Of a DNA stretch of 64,000 nt, positions 9,492 to 24,449 are shown piece by piece. How positions within the stretch are numbered: the first letter of the stretch is position 1; each line of letters starts with the position of its first letter. This DNA comes from Halocaridina rubra (lineage: Eukaryota > Arthropoda > Malacostraca > Decapoda > Atyidae): positions 62,001 to 126,000 of the forward strand of contig JAXCGZ010020799.1 in NCBI GenBank assembly GCA_037179515.1, given 5' to 3'. The notes beneath the pieces are model-generated. The model saw nothing but the letters and a program-made list of their open reading frames with translations, made no database searches and was not told where the DNA came from. A program made the position numbers and the translations under genes.

Positions 9492-10240
9492 ATGTCTATG
9501 GCAACCTTAACAGGCTTTGGACCCAGGAATCGGTTAATGTTCGATGGTGAAGAAAGTAGGCTTAAATTGTGGGAAATAAAGTTTTTACGCTACCTGAGGA
9601 CAAAAATTCCATGACGTTTTGGCAGCCACCACTCCCGATGCTGAGAAAAACGCACAAGTTTTTGCAGAACTTGTGCAATTGCTGGATGATAGGAGTCTTT
9701 CATTAGTCACAAGAGATGTCAAAGATAACGGTAAGAAACCTATCAAGCTTTTACGTGATCATTACTTAGGCACAAGCAAACCCAGGATCACTGCACTTTA
9801 CACTGAGCTGACGTCTCAAGGTGGGCAGTGACGAGCGATGTACGGACTACGTGATACGAACGTCTGTGAAGACTAAAGGAGAGACCATTAGTGATAGTTT
9901 ACTAGTGGCAATGGTATTAAAAGGCCTACCCCCATATTACAAGACACTTTGTACTGTTGTAATACAGAGGGAAGCACCAATGACTTTCCAAGAATTCACG
10001 GCAGCATTAAGAAGTATTGAAGAATCAGAAAAATATAAAAATCCACATAAGTCAAGTGAAGATAATGTGATGAATGTAAACAGTAAACTAGGAGGTAAAA
10101 ACATATTAAAGTGTTTTAGATGTGGAAAATTTTGACACAAAGCATATGAATGTAGAAGTAGATGGTGTGAAATATGTAAAAGCCATACCCATGACACAAA
10201 CTTGCAGAAATATGAAGTAAAATGCCGTGAAAACAGTAAG
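9492..10240 (+). pseudogene. gag: Copia gag, broken (first copy)
   Basis: Gag packages the retrotransposon RNA. The frame opens at ATG 9492 (MSMATLTGFGPRNRLMFDGE) and stops at TGA about 9614. It continues in another frame as LAATTPDAEKNAQVFAELVQ and LLRDHYLGTSKPRITALYTE, then shifts again near 9821 to TISDSLLVAMVLKGLPPYYK. The zinc knuckle CFRCGKF-HKAYEC (CX2CX4HX4C) has a TGA in place of Gly at 10132-10134. At least two frameshifts and two stops show it is inactive. Confidence 0.85.
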
Positions 10241-10364
10241 TGATAGGCCTAGAGATGATAATGAAAATGGAGGGCACAATAAACAGTTTTGCATTTAAAG
10301 TAAGTACTCACCCAGCTCATCCTTTTAGGAGAGATACTTTATTAGTTGACTGTGGTGCTACAAC

Positions 10365-10905
10365 ACCAAGGAAATGTTCAGAAATATTTATGTAACCTAT
10401 GTGAGGCCAAAGCTTGAATATGCAGCCCCCTTTTGGAATCCACACTTGAAAAAGCACGTAGTTAAGCTGGAAAAAGTTCAAAAACATGCCACAAAACTGT
10501 TGCCAGAAATACGCAGTCTCAGTTATGATGAGAGGCTGAGGAAATTAGACTTACCATCACTCAAAGCTAGAAGATTGAGGGGGGATATGGCGACAGTTTT
10601 TAAATTCCTTCATGGTTATGACAGAGTGGATAGGGATCGATATTTTGATATGCTGACACTAGAACTAGAGGTCGTAGTTTGAAGCTTCTTAAGAAAACTT
10701 TTTCGCAGGATATAAGGAAGTACTTTTTTAGTGTAAGAGTAGTTGATAATTGGAATTCGCTAAGCGAGGAGGTAGTTAATGCTAACGCAGTTTATAGTTT
10801 TAAGGACAAGTTTGATAAGTATCATTTAGTACAAAATGGAATTGATCAGAAGACCGGAAGTTACGAGCTTGGGGCTCTTTCCCGTAAGCACAATTTGGTA
10901 ATTCT
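10365..10905 (+). mobile_element. CR1-like LINE fragment (family A) splitting the Copia protease
   Basis: Copia sequence LLVDCGATTP (the protease active-site region, D-S/C-G-A) is interrupted at about 10365. The LINE frame FRNIYVTYVRPKLEYAAPFW follows, with a frameshift near 10660, and ends in the CACAATTTGGTAATT tail. Copia resumes at about 10906 (TDRSKFIEFDDNFKPVYHAI). The same insertion is present in the second copy, so it predates the duplication. Confidence 0.85.
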
Positions 10906-11758
10906 ACACTGTAACTGATAGGTCCAAATTTATAGAATTTGATGATAACTTCAAGCCAGTTTACCATGCTATTGAGTTAGCTGAAGGAAGTACAAGGAAG
11001 GGGTGATGCTAGTGTAAAACTATGATGTTAATGATAATTTACATCATGTGTTGATAAAGAGTGCTTTATATATTCTTTCTAATAACTCGACATATTTTCT
11101 GTTCGAGCAGCAACAGAAAAGGGGCCACTGTAGTATTTGCCCCACACTATGCCGAACCGATTGCTGGAGAAGGTAAGGCTAAATTTAATATTGAGACATG
11201 TGAGAAATTGTATTTCTTAAATAATGTTTGTTCACTTAAGAAAAATAGTCATACTGTAGAAGAGTGGCATAGGATCTTAGGTCACTGTAATATGAAAAAT
11301 GTGATGAAATTAGAAAACGTTGTGAAAGGTATGAGTATTTCTTGTAGTGGTAAAAGGGATTTTCAGTGTGAAACATGCATTATGGGTAAAATGTCTCAAT
11401 AGAAGCAGGTCACCAGCCAAAAGAGTGACAAGAAACCTTGAAATAGTACAGTACATTGTGATTTAGCAGGCCATATAGACCTTATTGCAAGAGAGACTTT
11501 TAAGTATGTACTGTAATATCATTTGTGGATGACTATTCAGGATATATAATAATGATGTATTTCTTAAGGAACAAAAGTGACACAGTAGCAGCTACAGAAA
11601 GGTTTCTTGCAGACAGTTCTCTGTATGGTACACGACTGAGAACCGATGAAGGGACAGAGTTTACCTCAGCAGATTTCAGGTCTCTACTAGTGAAATATCA
11701 CATTAAGCAAGAATTCTCAGCCCCGTATTCCCCTCACCAGAATGGTTCAGTGGAATGA
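10906..11758 (+). pseudogene. pol: Copia protease remainder and integrase, broken (first copy)
   Basis: HTVEEWHRILGHCNMKNVMK and CETCIMGKMS form the integrase HHCC zinc-binding region. FVDDYSGYIIMMYFLRNKSD, RTDEGTEFTS and PYSPHQNGSVE carry the catalytic-core Asp, Asp and Glu context of Ty1/copia integrases. Stops (for example TAG at 11400-11402) and TGA after VE at 11756-11758 break the polyprotein. The product would have inserted the element's cDNA. Confidence 0.87.
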
Positions 11759-13052
<1,294 letters not shown>

Positions 13053-13277
13053 ATACCTGAGTATCACACAAGCCTACAAACAGATATTTGGTAGCAAGGA
13101 GCTGGCAAGGCCATCCTCCATCAAATACTTTTCCTTGGCACACAACAGCTGATAGAAAGGGCCACCTGGGCCAGGATGGGTACAGCATGATGGAGCCTGC
13201 TTGTCCTTTTTTATTCATTTGTGGCCACACTATTAATTTCAGTGTTGATATGTCATCATGTTTTGTACATATAAAAT

Positions 13278-13593
13278 ACCCCTAATCTCCTTGTAAGGGG
13301 GATGGCCGAGTCAAAGCACATTCACCAGTGCATTCCCAATTTTTTTTAATGTTACACTGGGAAGGGGAAAGGAACTTGCTTTCATCGAGTCCAAGTATCA
13401 AGCAAACATAATGCAATGAGAAACAAGGATGGGGAGTGTTGGAGCTTGTCAAATGTGAAGGGATAGTAAGAGATGCGTAGCGAATATGCCAGAATATTCG
13501 GTGTAGATGTAGGCATAGAATAAGAACAGTAACTGAAGGAGAACTTGACATCGAGCTGTTCCAACCAGTCGTGTATAAGTCCAAAAGACCCGT
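13278..13593 (-). repeat. R1 repeat fused to tRNA-like head, second copy
   Basis: This is the duplicate of 4995-5310, differing by a few substitutions. Confidence 0.65.
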
Positions 13594-13618
13594 TGCGGTA
13601 TAGCAGTTGGCGGTTGCA

Positions 13619-13882
13619 CAGAAACTCCCCTACTTACGAACAACCAAATTAGGAACATTCACAGATAGAAACTAAAACCTACCTAGTATCTTTTCATGTA
13701 TTAATGTATGTATTACTGTACTATATTACTACAATATTACTGTATTAAAGTTCATCAATACTGTGTTCTTAATGTTTTATGTAGTAATTAAGTGTGTTTA
13801 GCCTAAGTATTGTACAGTACTGTACTGCACTTACAAAAACACTTCTGGAACCTAACTCTTTCGTAAGTTGGGGAGTGTTTAT
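13619..13882. mobile_element. MITE with ACTCCCCTACTTACGAA termini, second copy
   Basis: This is the duplicate of 5336-5599. The left terminus reads CAGAAACTCCCCTACTTACG and the right GTAAGTTGGGGAGTGTTTAT. Confidence 0.72.
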
Positions 13883-13893
13883 CTATAATGGTT

Positions 13894-14095
13894 CCATGTA
13901 TATTCCACCCCAGAAAATTCCATTTCTAAGATTCCATTCTTGAAAACTCCACCCCAAAATTCCACCTCAAAAATTTTATCCTTCAACTTCTAAGCAACTT
14001 TATACTTGAACTTAGCACTTTAACCTAGCCTTACCTGACCTTTTGTTTGAAGGAATTTGCCTGGGGTAGAATTTTCAAGGGTGGAATTTATGGGT
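13894..14095. mobile_element. Palindromic MITE-like element, second copy
   Basis: This is the duplicate of 5611-5812 with the same inverted ends. Confidence 0.48.
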
Positions 14096-14141
14096 CACCA
14101 TCTAACACTGCCCTTTTTTTTTCTCTCTTTCTCTTTTGTAG

Positions 14142-14978
14142 GGTCTGAACGCCCAGCCTACAGACTTCGGTGGATGCCCGTTTGCAACTCAAAACCACGA
14201 GGAGATTTTATCACTTCTTGAAAGTTTTTATTCTGAGAAACCTTATTTACGACACGTAATGAAACAGATTACTGAACGGAAGCCAACTTTAGCCTGCAAG
14301 CTATTAATGAAATATTCTCTGCTTTCGAATGGAAGTCATTCTTTAGATGAAACATCAATGAAGAACACTAGTGATATGTGCGCTTCTGGTGCAGAATCGG
14401 CAGCTAGAGCAAAAAATGAATCTTTTGCATCACCCAGTAAAGAGTTAGTGAATTTGGATGGAAAAACTCACAGTATTATTGGTGATCATGGCGCTAACAA
14501 AGATAAATATTGTAAAAGCTGCGATAAGCAGTGTATGAAAGGTAAACGAAATTTTAGTCCTGAAAAAGAGGTTTGTTTTTCAGATGCAAATGGTGTGGCT
14601 GGAACTTCAAAATCTGAAATTGCAAGTGAAATACCCGGAGACTGTTTAACCATGTCTGATAGATTGAAAGTAGTTTCAAATCACCCAGTTAGCTTAAAAA
14701 CTAATAGTAAAAAAGGACTTTGGAAAGATACCTTTAAGAATGCTGATCTAAGCTCAAAATATGAAAACAAAAATTCCGTAAAAGGAAAGCTACAACTTGA
14801 AGGTATGGCCTGCTGTTCTGAGCAGAGTATATCCGGAAATACGGCTCGTAAGTTACATTCAACTCAAACAGGAAAAGAAGATTACGTATGTGACATTGAA
14901 GACTGTGATGCGCTATTACAAGATTGCAATTTCTTTCGTCCTTCATATTATTATTTATATGTAAAGAGCAAAACCTGA
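14142..14978 (+). CDS. PRIM2: PRIM2 terminal exon, duplicated copy
   Basis: This exon has the same acceptor (CTTTCTCTTTTGTAG), length (837 bp) and stop as 5859-6695, and the frame is fully open. Ten nucleotide differences separate the two; seven fall in six amino-acid changes (V27E, E41K, H to S in KTH-IIGDH, R to Q in CDK-CM, Q to L, R to Q) and three are silent. Glu at residue 27 removes the internal GTAAGT of the first copy, so this may be the ancestral state. No second set of upstream exons exists. It is either an alternative last exon, a dead duplicate, or the other haplotype. Confidence 0.75.
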   Translation, partial: GLNAQPTDFGGCPFATQNHEEILSLLESFYSEKPYLRHVMKQITERKPTLACKLLMKYSLLSNGSHSLDETSMKNTSDMCASGAESAARAKNESFASPSKELVNLDGKTHSIIGDHGANKDKYCKSCDKQCMKGKRNFSPEKEVCFSDANGVAGTSKSEIASEIPGDCLTMSDRLKVVSNHPVSLKTNSKKGLWKDTFKNADLSSKYENKNSVKGKLQLEGMACCSEQSISGNTARKLHSTQTGKEDYVCDIEDCDALLQDCNFFRPSYYYLYVKSKT

Positions 14979-15252
14979 TGATAGGTAATTGATTATATCT
15001 TCGAACTAAAAGCTTTTATTTTGTATTAGTAGTTAATGTTCTTTCAAGGCAGCTTTGTTATATGAATTTATCTTGATGTGTCAAGAAAAGTACCTCTATG
15101 TTCGTCATGTGTGGTGTGATGAAATGTGATTGATTTTACGTCAAGGGCTCACTTTTCTACTAATGGCTAGGACATTGCCTTCTTTCGAAGGACTTTCATT
15201 TTGGGAGGGGAAGCAACTTGATGCGCAAATGGAAAATTAGAATATGAAAAAA

Positions 15253-15450
15253 TTGTTCCAGTTTTACGTCACGGACTCCCTTTTCTACCAAGGGCTAGGA
15301 CGGTTACCTTCTTGCGAAGGACTTGTTTTGGCAGATGTAATGCTTACCCTGAGTGCATGCCCTTGCTAGCCTCAGACCGTGACGGGGCACGAACCCTCAA
15401 CCTGACGCCTCAGAATCGCGGACGCTACCGATTGAGCCACGGTGACTACA
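15253..15450 (-). repeat. tRNA-derived SINE-1, second copy
   Basis: This is the duplicate of 6970-7167 (A-box TGGCTCAATCG and B-box GGTTCGTGCCC on the reverse strand). Confidence 0.8.
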
Positions 15451-15753
15451 GAATATGAAAAAATTATTTACATAAAATTATTTACATAATATAGTACAGC
15501 TCTGTATTGCAATACTGGGGTTATACCACTTCACATAGAAGATAATTATATGCTTCTTGTAGTAGGTTGGCTCATGACATCAACTACCCATTACAATACT
15601 ACAGCTGAAGATCATTTAGACTTGAATAGGACTGTCCTGGAAGGCTCGATGTAATGTTTTCCTTCAATTCCGGATTCTTTTTTATGCCTACATCTACACA
15701 GACTATTCGTTGCCCATCTCTTATTATCCCTTCTGTAGATATATTTAGTAATA

Positions 15754-17676
15754 CAGTGTTGCCTCACTTATCGCGGTAGTTCGGTTCCGGGACCCGCCGC
15801 AAACCAGGAAATCCGCGAAGTAGGATCCTCCTATATGTACATAGATATATTAATATATTTTTACGTTTACACTGTATAAACCCTCCTTGCACTGTTAAAA
15901 AAACACCCTTTGCATTATAAATAACAGCAAGCAACGTAAATTTTTATGAAAGTGATAGATAAAATTACAGTGAATGAGGTGATAATGACGTGACATACAT
16001 ATCATTTACAATTATTTTTTCGTTCACGTACTGTATAAACCCTCCCTGCACTGTTAAAAAAAAAACACCCTTAACATTATAGATTACAGCAAGCAACGTA
16101 AATTTTTATGAAAGTGATAGGAAAACTTACCGTGAATGTGATGATGACGTGACATACATACTCATTTACAATTATTTTTTCGTTTACGTACTGTATAAAC
16201 CCTCCCTGCACTGTTGAAAAAACACCCTTAACATTATAAATAACAGCAAGCAACGTAAATTTTTATGAAAGTGATAGATAAAATTACGGTGAATGAGGTG
16301 ATAATGACGTGACATACTTTTGGAATCCGCACTTGAAAAAGCACATAGCTAAGCTTGAAAAAGTTCAAAGACATGCCACGAAACTGGTGCCAGAAATACG
16401 CAATCTCAGTTATGATGAGAGGCTGAGGGAATTAGACTTACCATCGATCGAAGCTAGAAGAGTGAGGGGGGATATGGTGACAGTCTTTAAATTCCTTCAT
16501 AGTTATGATAGAGTGGATAGGGATCGATATTTTAATATGGCTGGCTCTAGAACTAGAGGTCATAGTTTGAAGCTTCGTAAGAAAACTTCTTTGCAGGATG
16601 TAAGGAAATACTTTTTCAGTGTAAGAGTAGTTGATAATTGGAATTCGCTAAGCGAGGAGGTAGTTAATGCTATCTCAATCCATAGTTTTAAGGACAGGTA
16701 TGATCAGTATCACTAAGTATAAAATGGAACCGATGAGGAGACGGGAAGATACGAGCTTTGGGCTCTTTCCCGTAAACACAATTAGGTAATCAATTATTTT
16801 TCCGTTTACGTACTGTATAAACCCTCCTTGCACTGTTAAAGAAACACCCTTTACATTATAAATAACAGCAAGCAACGTAAATTTTTATGAAAGTGATAGA
16901 TAAAATTACGGTGAATGAGGTGATAATGACGTGACATACATACTCATTTACAATTATTTTTTCGTTTACGTACTGTATAAACCCTCCCTGCACTGTTAAA
17001 GAAACACCCTTTACATTATAAATAACAGCAAGCAACATAAATTTTTATGAAAGTGATAGATAAAATTACGGTGAATGAGGTGATAATGACGTGACATACA
17101 TACTCATTTACAATTATTTTTTCGTTTACGTACTGTATAAACCCTCCCTGCACTGTTAAAAAAATACCCTTTACATTATAAATAACAGCAAGCAACGTAA
17201 ATTTTTATGAAAGTGATAGATAAAATTACGGTGAATGAGGTGATAATGACGTGACATACATACTCATTTACAATTATTTTTTTGTTTACGTACTGTATAA
17301 ACCCTCCCTGCCCTGTTAAAAAAACACCCTTTACATTATAAATAACAGCAAGCAACGTAAATTTTTATGAAAGTGATAGATAGAATTACCATGAATGAGG
17401 TGATGATGACGTGACACACATACTCATTTACAATTATTTTTTCGTTTACGAACTGTATAAACCCTCCCTGCACTGTTAAAAAAACACCCTTTACAGTATA
17501 AATAACAGCACGCAACGTAAATTTAAAAAAAAAATGAAAATACTGAAAATGTTTTTTTTCAATATTTTAATATTTTTGCGTATACCCATAAAATAAAATA
17601 ATAATTTATAAAAAAAAAAAACCCGCGATAGAGTGAGAACGCGAAGCAAGAAGTGCGAATAACCGGGGTAACACTG
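15754..17676. mobile_element. pogo/Tigger-like element with satellite, second copy
   Basis: It has the same CAGTGTTGCC...GGTAACACTG ends and TA flanks (15752-15753 and 17677-17678). Eight 160-bp units are recognisable, and one is disrupted by a LINE fragment. Confidence 0.83.
16316..16787 (+). mobile_element. LINE family A fragment inserted in the minisatellite (second copy only)
   Basis: The array breaks after GTGACATAC and resumes at CAATTATTTTTCCGTTTACG. Between lies a 5'-truncated LINE: FWNPHLKKHIAKLEKVQRHA to EVVNAISIHSFKDRYDQYH, then the tail CACAATTAGGTAAT. About 11 bp of the satellite unit (ATACTCATTTA) is missing at the site and no target duplication is evident. It is absent from 7591-8770. 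Confidence 0.88.
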
Positions 17677-17811
17677 TACAGGATTTGGTAACATGTATGT
17701 GATTGTAAATAAACTTAAGTTTGCTGATGTTGATTAGTATATGTTTTTTTTTTTATGGTCTTGCAACACTGTTTTTGGCATTGTATTATTAACTAATATT
17801 TTATATATACA

Positions 17812-18078
<267 letters not shown>

Positions 18079-18224
18079 GTGCCCTTTGAGCAGTGAGGGA
18101 GTAAGGTTATGTTTCACTGAGCTCCCTCCTTGTTCCACAGTAAGCTATTGAACACAAACGAAGAAGTAAGATGTTGGAATTGATTTACCTTACATTCTAC
18201 ATTTTGTTAAGATAAACCACCATT

Positions 18225-18975
18225 ATGTCTATGGCAACCTTAACAGGCTTTGGACCCAGGAATTGGTTAATATTTGATGGTGAAGAAAGTAGGCTCAAAT
18301 TGTGGGAAATAAAGTTTTTAGGCTACCTGAGGACAAAAAATCCATGACGTTTTGGCAGCCACCACTCCCGATGCTGAGAAAAACGCACAAGTTTTTGCAG
18401 AACTTGTGCAATTGCTGGATGATAGGAGTCTTTCATTAGTCATAAGAGATGCCAAAGATAACGGTAAGAAACCTATCAAGCTTTTACGTGATCACTACGT
18501 AGGCACAAGCAAACCCAGGATCATTGCACTTTACACTGAGCTGACGTCTCAAGATGGGCAGTGATGAGCGATGTCCGGACTGCGTGATACGAGCGTCTGT
18601 GAAGACTAAAGGAGAGACCATTATTGATAGTTTACTAGTAGCCATGGTATTAAAAGGCCTACCCCCAGATTACAAGACACTTTGTACAGTTGTAATACAG
18701 AGGAAAACACCAATGACTTTCCAAGAATTCAGGCAGCATTAAGATGTATTGAAGAATCTGAAAAATGCCAAAATCCACACAAGTCAAGTGAAGATAATGT
18801 GATGAATGTAAACAGTAAACTAGGAGGTAAAAACATATTAAAGTGTTTTAGATGTGGAAAATTTGGACACAAAGCATATGAATGTAGAAGTAGTAGGTGT
18901 GAAATATGTAAAAGCCATACCCATGACACAAACTTGCAGAAATATGAAGTAAAATGCCGTGAAAACAGTAAGTGA
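18225..18975 (+). pseudogene. gag: Copia gag, broken (second copy)
   Basis: The frame opens at ATG 18225 (MSMATLTGFGPRNWLIFDGE) inside the LTR end and stops at TGA near 18345. It resumes as LAATTPDAEKNAQVFAELVQ and shifts near 18554 and 18700. Here the zinc knuckle is intact, CFRCGKFGHKAYEC, followed by a second Cys pair (CEICKSHTH). It is otherwise as decayed as the first copy. Confidence 0.84.
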
Positions 18976-19103
18976 TAGGCCTAGAGATGATTATGAAAAT
19001 GGAGGGCACAATAAACATAGTTTTGCATTTAATTTAAAGTAAGTACTCACCCAGCTCATCCTTTTAGGAGAGATACTTTATTAGTTGACTGTGGTGCTAC
19101 AAC

Positions 19104-19645
19104 ACCAAGGAAATGTTCAGAAATATTTATGTAACCTATGTGAGGCCAAAGCTTGAATATGCAGCCCCCTTTTGGAATCCACACTTGAAAAAGCATGTAG
19201 TTAAGCTGGAAAAAGTTCAAAGACATGCCACAAAACTGTTGCCAGAAATACACAGTCTCAGTTATGATGAGAGGCTGAGGAAATTAGACTTACCATCACT
19301 CAAAGCTAGAAGATTGAGGGGGGATATGGCGACAGTTTTTAAATTCCTTCATGGTTATGACAGAGTGGATAGGGATCGATATTTTGATATGCTGACACTA
19401 GAACTAGAGGTCATAGTTCGAAGCTTCTTAAGAAAACTTTTTCGCAGGATATAAGGAAGTACGTTTTAGTGTAAGAGTAGTTGATAATTGGAATTTGCTA
19501 AGCGAGTAGGTAGTTAATACTAACTCAGTTTATAGTTTTAAGGACAAGTTTGATAAGTATCATTTAGTACAAAATGGAATTGATCAGAAGACAGGAAGTT
19601 ACGAGCTTGGGGCTCTTTTCCGTAAGCACAATTTGGTAATTCTAC
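19104..19645 (+). mobile_element. LINE family A fragment in Copia protease, second copy
   Basis: This is the duplicate of 10365-10905, with extra small deletions (for example GTACGTTTTAG for GTACTTTTTTAG near 19460). Confidence 0.83.
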
Positions 19646-20497
19646 TCTGTAACTGATAGGTCCAAATTTATAGAATTTGATGATAACTTCAAGCCAGTTT
19701 ACCATGCTATTGAGTTAGCTGATGGAAGTACAAGGAAGGGGTGATGCTAGTGTAAAACTATGATGTTAATGATAATTTACATCATGTGTTGATAAAGAGT
19801 GCTTTATATATTCCTTCTAATAACTCGACATATTTTCTGTTCGAGCAGCAACAGAAAAAGGGGCCACTGTAGTATTTGCCCCACACTATGCCGAACCGAT
19901 TGCTGGAGAAGGTAAGGCTAAATTTAATATTGAGACGCGTGAGAAATTGTATTTCTTAAATAATGTTTGTTCACTTAAGAAAAATAGTCATACTGTAGAA
20001 GAGTGCCATAGGATCTTAGGCCACTGTAATATGAAAAATGTGATGAAATTAGAAAACGTTGTGAAAGGTATGAGTATTTCTTGTAGTGGTAAAAGGAATT
20101 TTCAGTGTGAAACATTCATTATGGGTGAAATGTCTCAATAGAAGCAGGTCACCAGCCAAAAGAGTGACAAGAAACCTTGAGATAGTACAGTACATTGTGA
20201 TTTAGCAGGCCATATAGACCTTATTGCAAGAGAGACTTTTAAGTATGTACTGTAATATCATTTGTGGATGACTATTCAGGATATATAATAATGATGTATT
20301 TCTTAAGGAACAAAAGTGACACAGTAGCAGCTACAGAAAGGTTTCTTGCAGACAGTTCTCTGTATGGTAAACGAATGAGAACCGATGAAGGGACAGAGTT
20401 TACCTCAGCAGATTTCAGGTCTCTACTAGTGAAATATCACATTAAGCAAGAATTCTCAGCCCCGTATTCCCCCCACCAGAATGGTTCAGTGGAATGA
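19646..20497 (+). pseudogene. pol: Copia integrase region, broken (second copy)
   Basis: It holds the same HHCC (HRILGHCNMKN, CETFIMGEMS, where one zinc Cys has become Phe) and core motifs (VDDYSGYIIMMYF, RTDEGTEF, SPHQNGSVE) as the first copy. Stops are shared, so the decay predates duplication. Confidence 0.85.
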
Positions 20498-22220
<1,723 letters not shown>

Positions 22221-22555
22221 TGTTAGATATATTTAGTAATGCAGGATTTGGTATCTTTGGTAACATGTATGTGATTGGAAATAAATTTAAGATTGCTGAT
22301 ATTGATTAGTATGTTTTTTTTTTAATGATCTGGCAACACTGTTTTTGGCATTGTATTGTTGACTAGTTTTTTTTTTTTATTATTACTTCAGTGTTCTTTG
22401 AGCAGTGAGAGAGTGAGGTTATCTTTTACTGAACTCCCTCCTTCCACAGTAAGCTAATGAATACAAACAAAGAAGGAAGATGTTGGATTTGATTTACCCC
22501 ACATTTCTACATTTTGATAAGATAAACCACCATCACATCGACGGCAACCCTAACA
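22221..22555 (+). mobile_element. Copia 3' LTR
   Basis: TGTTAGATATATTTAG...GGCAACCCTAACA, 335 bp, preceded by the purine run AAGAGGGGG and followed by CCTTC (22556-22560), the partner of CCTTC before the 5' LTR. It lacks the Tigger-like insertion and the long SSR, so it shows the ancestral LTR size. Confidence 0.88.
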
Positions 22556-22680
22556 CCTTCATATCTGACAAGTCACAACACACCTGTCTGTGATCTCTTC
22601 GCTTTATGTTTCTTTGTGCCCCATGCACGATGAGGGCAATTTTCTTTGCCCGTCCTGGCATCTCACTCATAAAAAATAAA
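22556..22680 (+). repeat. R1 repeat, right part after the Copia insertion
   Basis: 'ccttcatatctgacaagtcacaacac', 'gatgagggcaat', 'tcctggcatctcactcataaaaaa' continue the R1 element broken at 7450. It ends in the A-rich tail seen in other R1 copies. Confidence 0.75.
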
Positions 22681-22960
22681 TTAAAATGTAGTAAATAATG
22701 TTGTTTGTATTTATATTATATAGAGGACAACAATAATTTATGTACATTAATTATTTTATATTTTAAATAGACATGTCTTATGATATTTTGTGCCTCCTCA
22801 GTCTTACCAGAGCAAATGTTAGTGGTACCTTGTCACACAGTTAAGAGGTAGTGTTAATGCTGAAGTTCATACGTATTATCTTTTTTATCAATGTCGTTGG
22901 TTTGGCTTGATATGTAAAGTATATAAAAGTTTTTGCTTTTATCACATTTTATGTATTCAC
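22681..22960. other. AT-rich spacer, nothing recognised
   Basis: No gene or known repeat family was recognised. Confidence 0.5.
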
Positions 22961-22962
22961 AG

Positions 22963-23065
22963 TAATCCCCATTTGGGGGTGGACACAGATTGAAGCTTGG
23001 ATTTAAGGTTGGATTCCCTTCCTAATGTCCTGCCATGGGCTTGAACGTGAGTCCATCCCTCCCAA
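22963..23065 (-). repeat. SINE-2 fragment, inverted
   Basis: 'aatccccatttgggggtggacacag', 'ttggattcccttcctaatg' and 'gggcttgaacg' match the inverted SINE-2 body. The tRNA-like head is lost. Confidence 0.6.
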
Positions 23066-23074
23066 GATGAACAC

Positions 23075-23580
23075 TCTACCACTACCTTCACCTGTCATAT
23101 TGCTATTCTGGCCCTTCTCTCTTGTATCCAATGCTGCTCTATATTTCCACCTTGTCTTTGGTCTTCCTGTCCTTCTTGGTCATCTTTATTATCCCATCTG
23201 TATACAGGGTCGCTGTTTTTGATGAGTTACCTCCATGTGCCTCTGTCTCTTGTCATGTTGGTATCCAGGACTTTTTCTTTAATATCCGCTGGTACACAAT
23301 TCTTTCCGCCATGACTTTGGTATTCCTGTCCTTCTCATATTTATTTGTCCGTCTGTAGAAGGGGTCGCTGTTATGGATGAGCTGCTTACACCGGCCTCTG
23401 TCGCCTGTCATATTGGCATCCAGACCTTTCTTTCTCATATCCACTGCTACGCAATCTTTTTACCTTGTCTTGGGTCATTTTCTCCTTCTTCCCTGTACTT
23501 CTTTATCCAGTGCTCTTTTGTTGTCACTTTTCTCATCACTCCTCATGACCACCCCCAAATGAACGAGGGTTAATAGCGAC
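23075..23580. repeat. Degenerate ~165-bp direct repeat, three units
   Basis: 'cctctgtc(t/g)c(t/c)tgtcat(g/a)ttgg(t/c)atccag' recurs with 'ctttggtcttcctgtccttctt...ggtcgctgtt(t/a)tggatgag' at about 150-170-bp steps (near 23080, 23240 and 23385). No intact frame crosses it. It resembles the repeated LINE C-termini at 38345-39420 in style but not in sequence. Confidence 0.5.
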
Positions 23581-24180
23581 GCAGAGTGGCAAACAAAACC
23601 ATTCTTTCACTCCACTGGCAGTATAAGACCATCGCTTTGTATGTTTTACACGACTCGTTTGGGGTATAATTGGAAGTAGTTTTTATTAACTTTCAATATA
23701 AACTTCAGTGCTGTTTGAGACATGCCCAGATGCCTTTGGGTATGTGTTTGTGAAAGTAGATTGTTATAGATTTCAGTGACTGTTTTGACCATAAACTTTG
23801 GTGTTGTTTTGGGTATGCCCAGATGTCTTTGGGTATGTTTGTAAAAGTAGTTTATTGCAGATTTCAATACCCAACAGCATTCCGTTTTTGCTGGTAATGC
23901 CTCTTTTGCAGTCTCATATTGGGCATATTTATCCTTTATTTATTTTGTTTTAAATTCTAGTTCAGGATAAATTCAGATAAATGTGATTTAATTTTAGTAG
24001 ATTCCATATTAATTCTGGATAGTTTTATGTCGCACTCTTTCCCAATTCAGACATGTTTGGCATGGGGGGGATTAAGGCTTGCTGCCATATCTCTCGCCCA
24101 CGGTGGGGTGGACCCACGTTAGTCACTTTCTGACTCGTGTGCACTACTGGTAAACTACCGCGGCCCCAGAATGAACAGAT
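23581..24180. other. Spacer with a short direct repeat
   Basis: 'catgcccagatg(c/t)ctttgggtatg' occurs at about 23723 and 23813, a diverged duplication of about 90 bp. A SINE-like fragment with CCGCGGCCC lies near 24160. Nothing else was recognised. Confidence 0.45.
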
Positions 24181-24224
24181 TACTACGTGAATAGAATTTA
24201 TCACATCAACTGCAACGATTCCCT

Positions 24225-24350
24225 AAACTATGTTGTGGAAAACCGTTTTGCAACGTTTTGTTAAGTGTGTGCTGGATAAAAATAATGATTTTAAAACGTT
24301 TTATTATAAGTTAACAAACAATCTCGAAGCTTTCCATATGTAGTAAGCAT

Positions 24351-24449
<99 letters not shown>

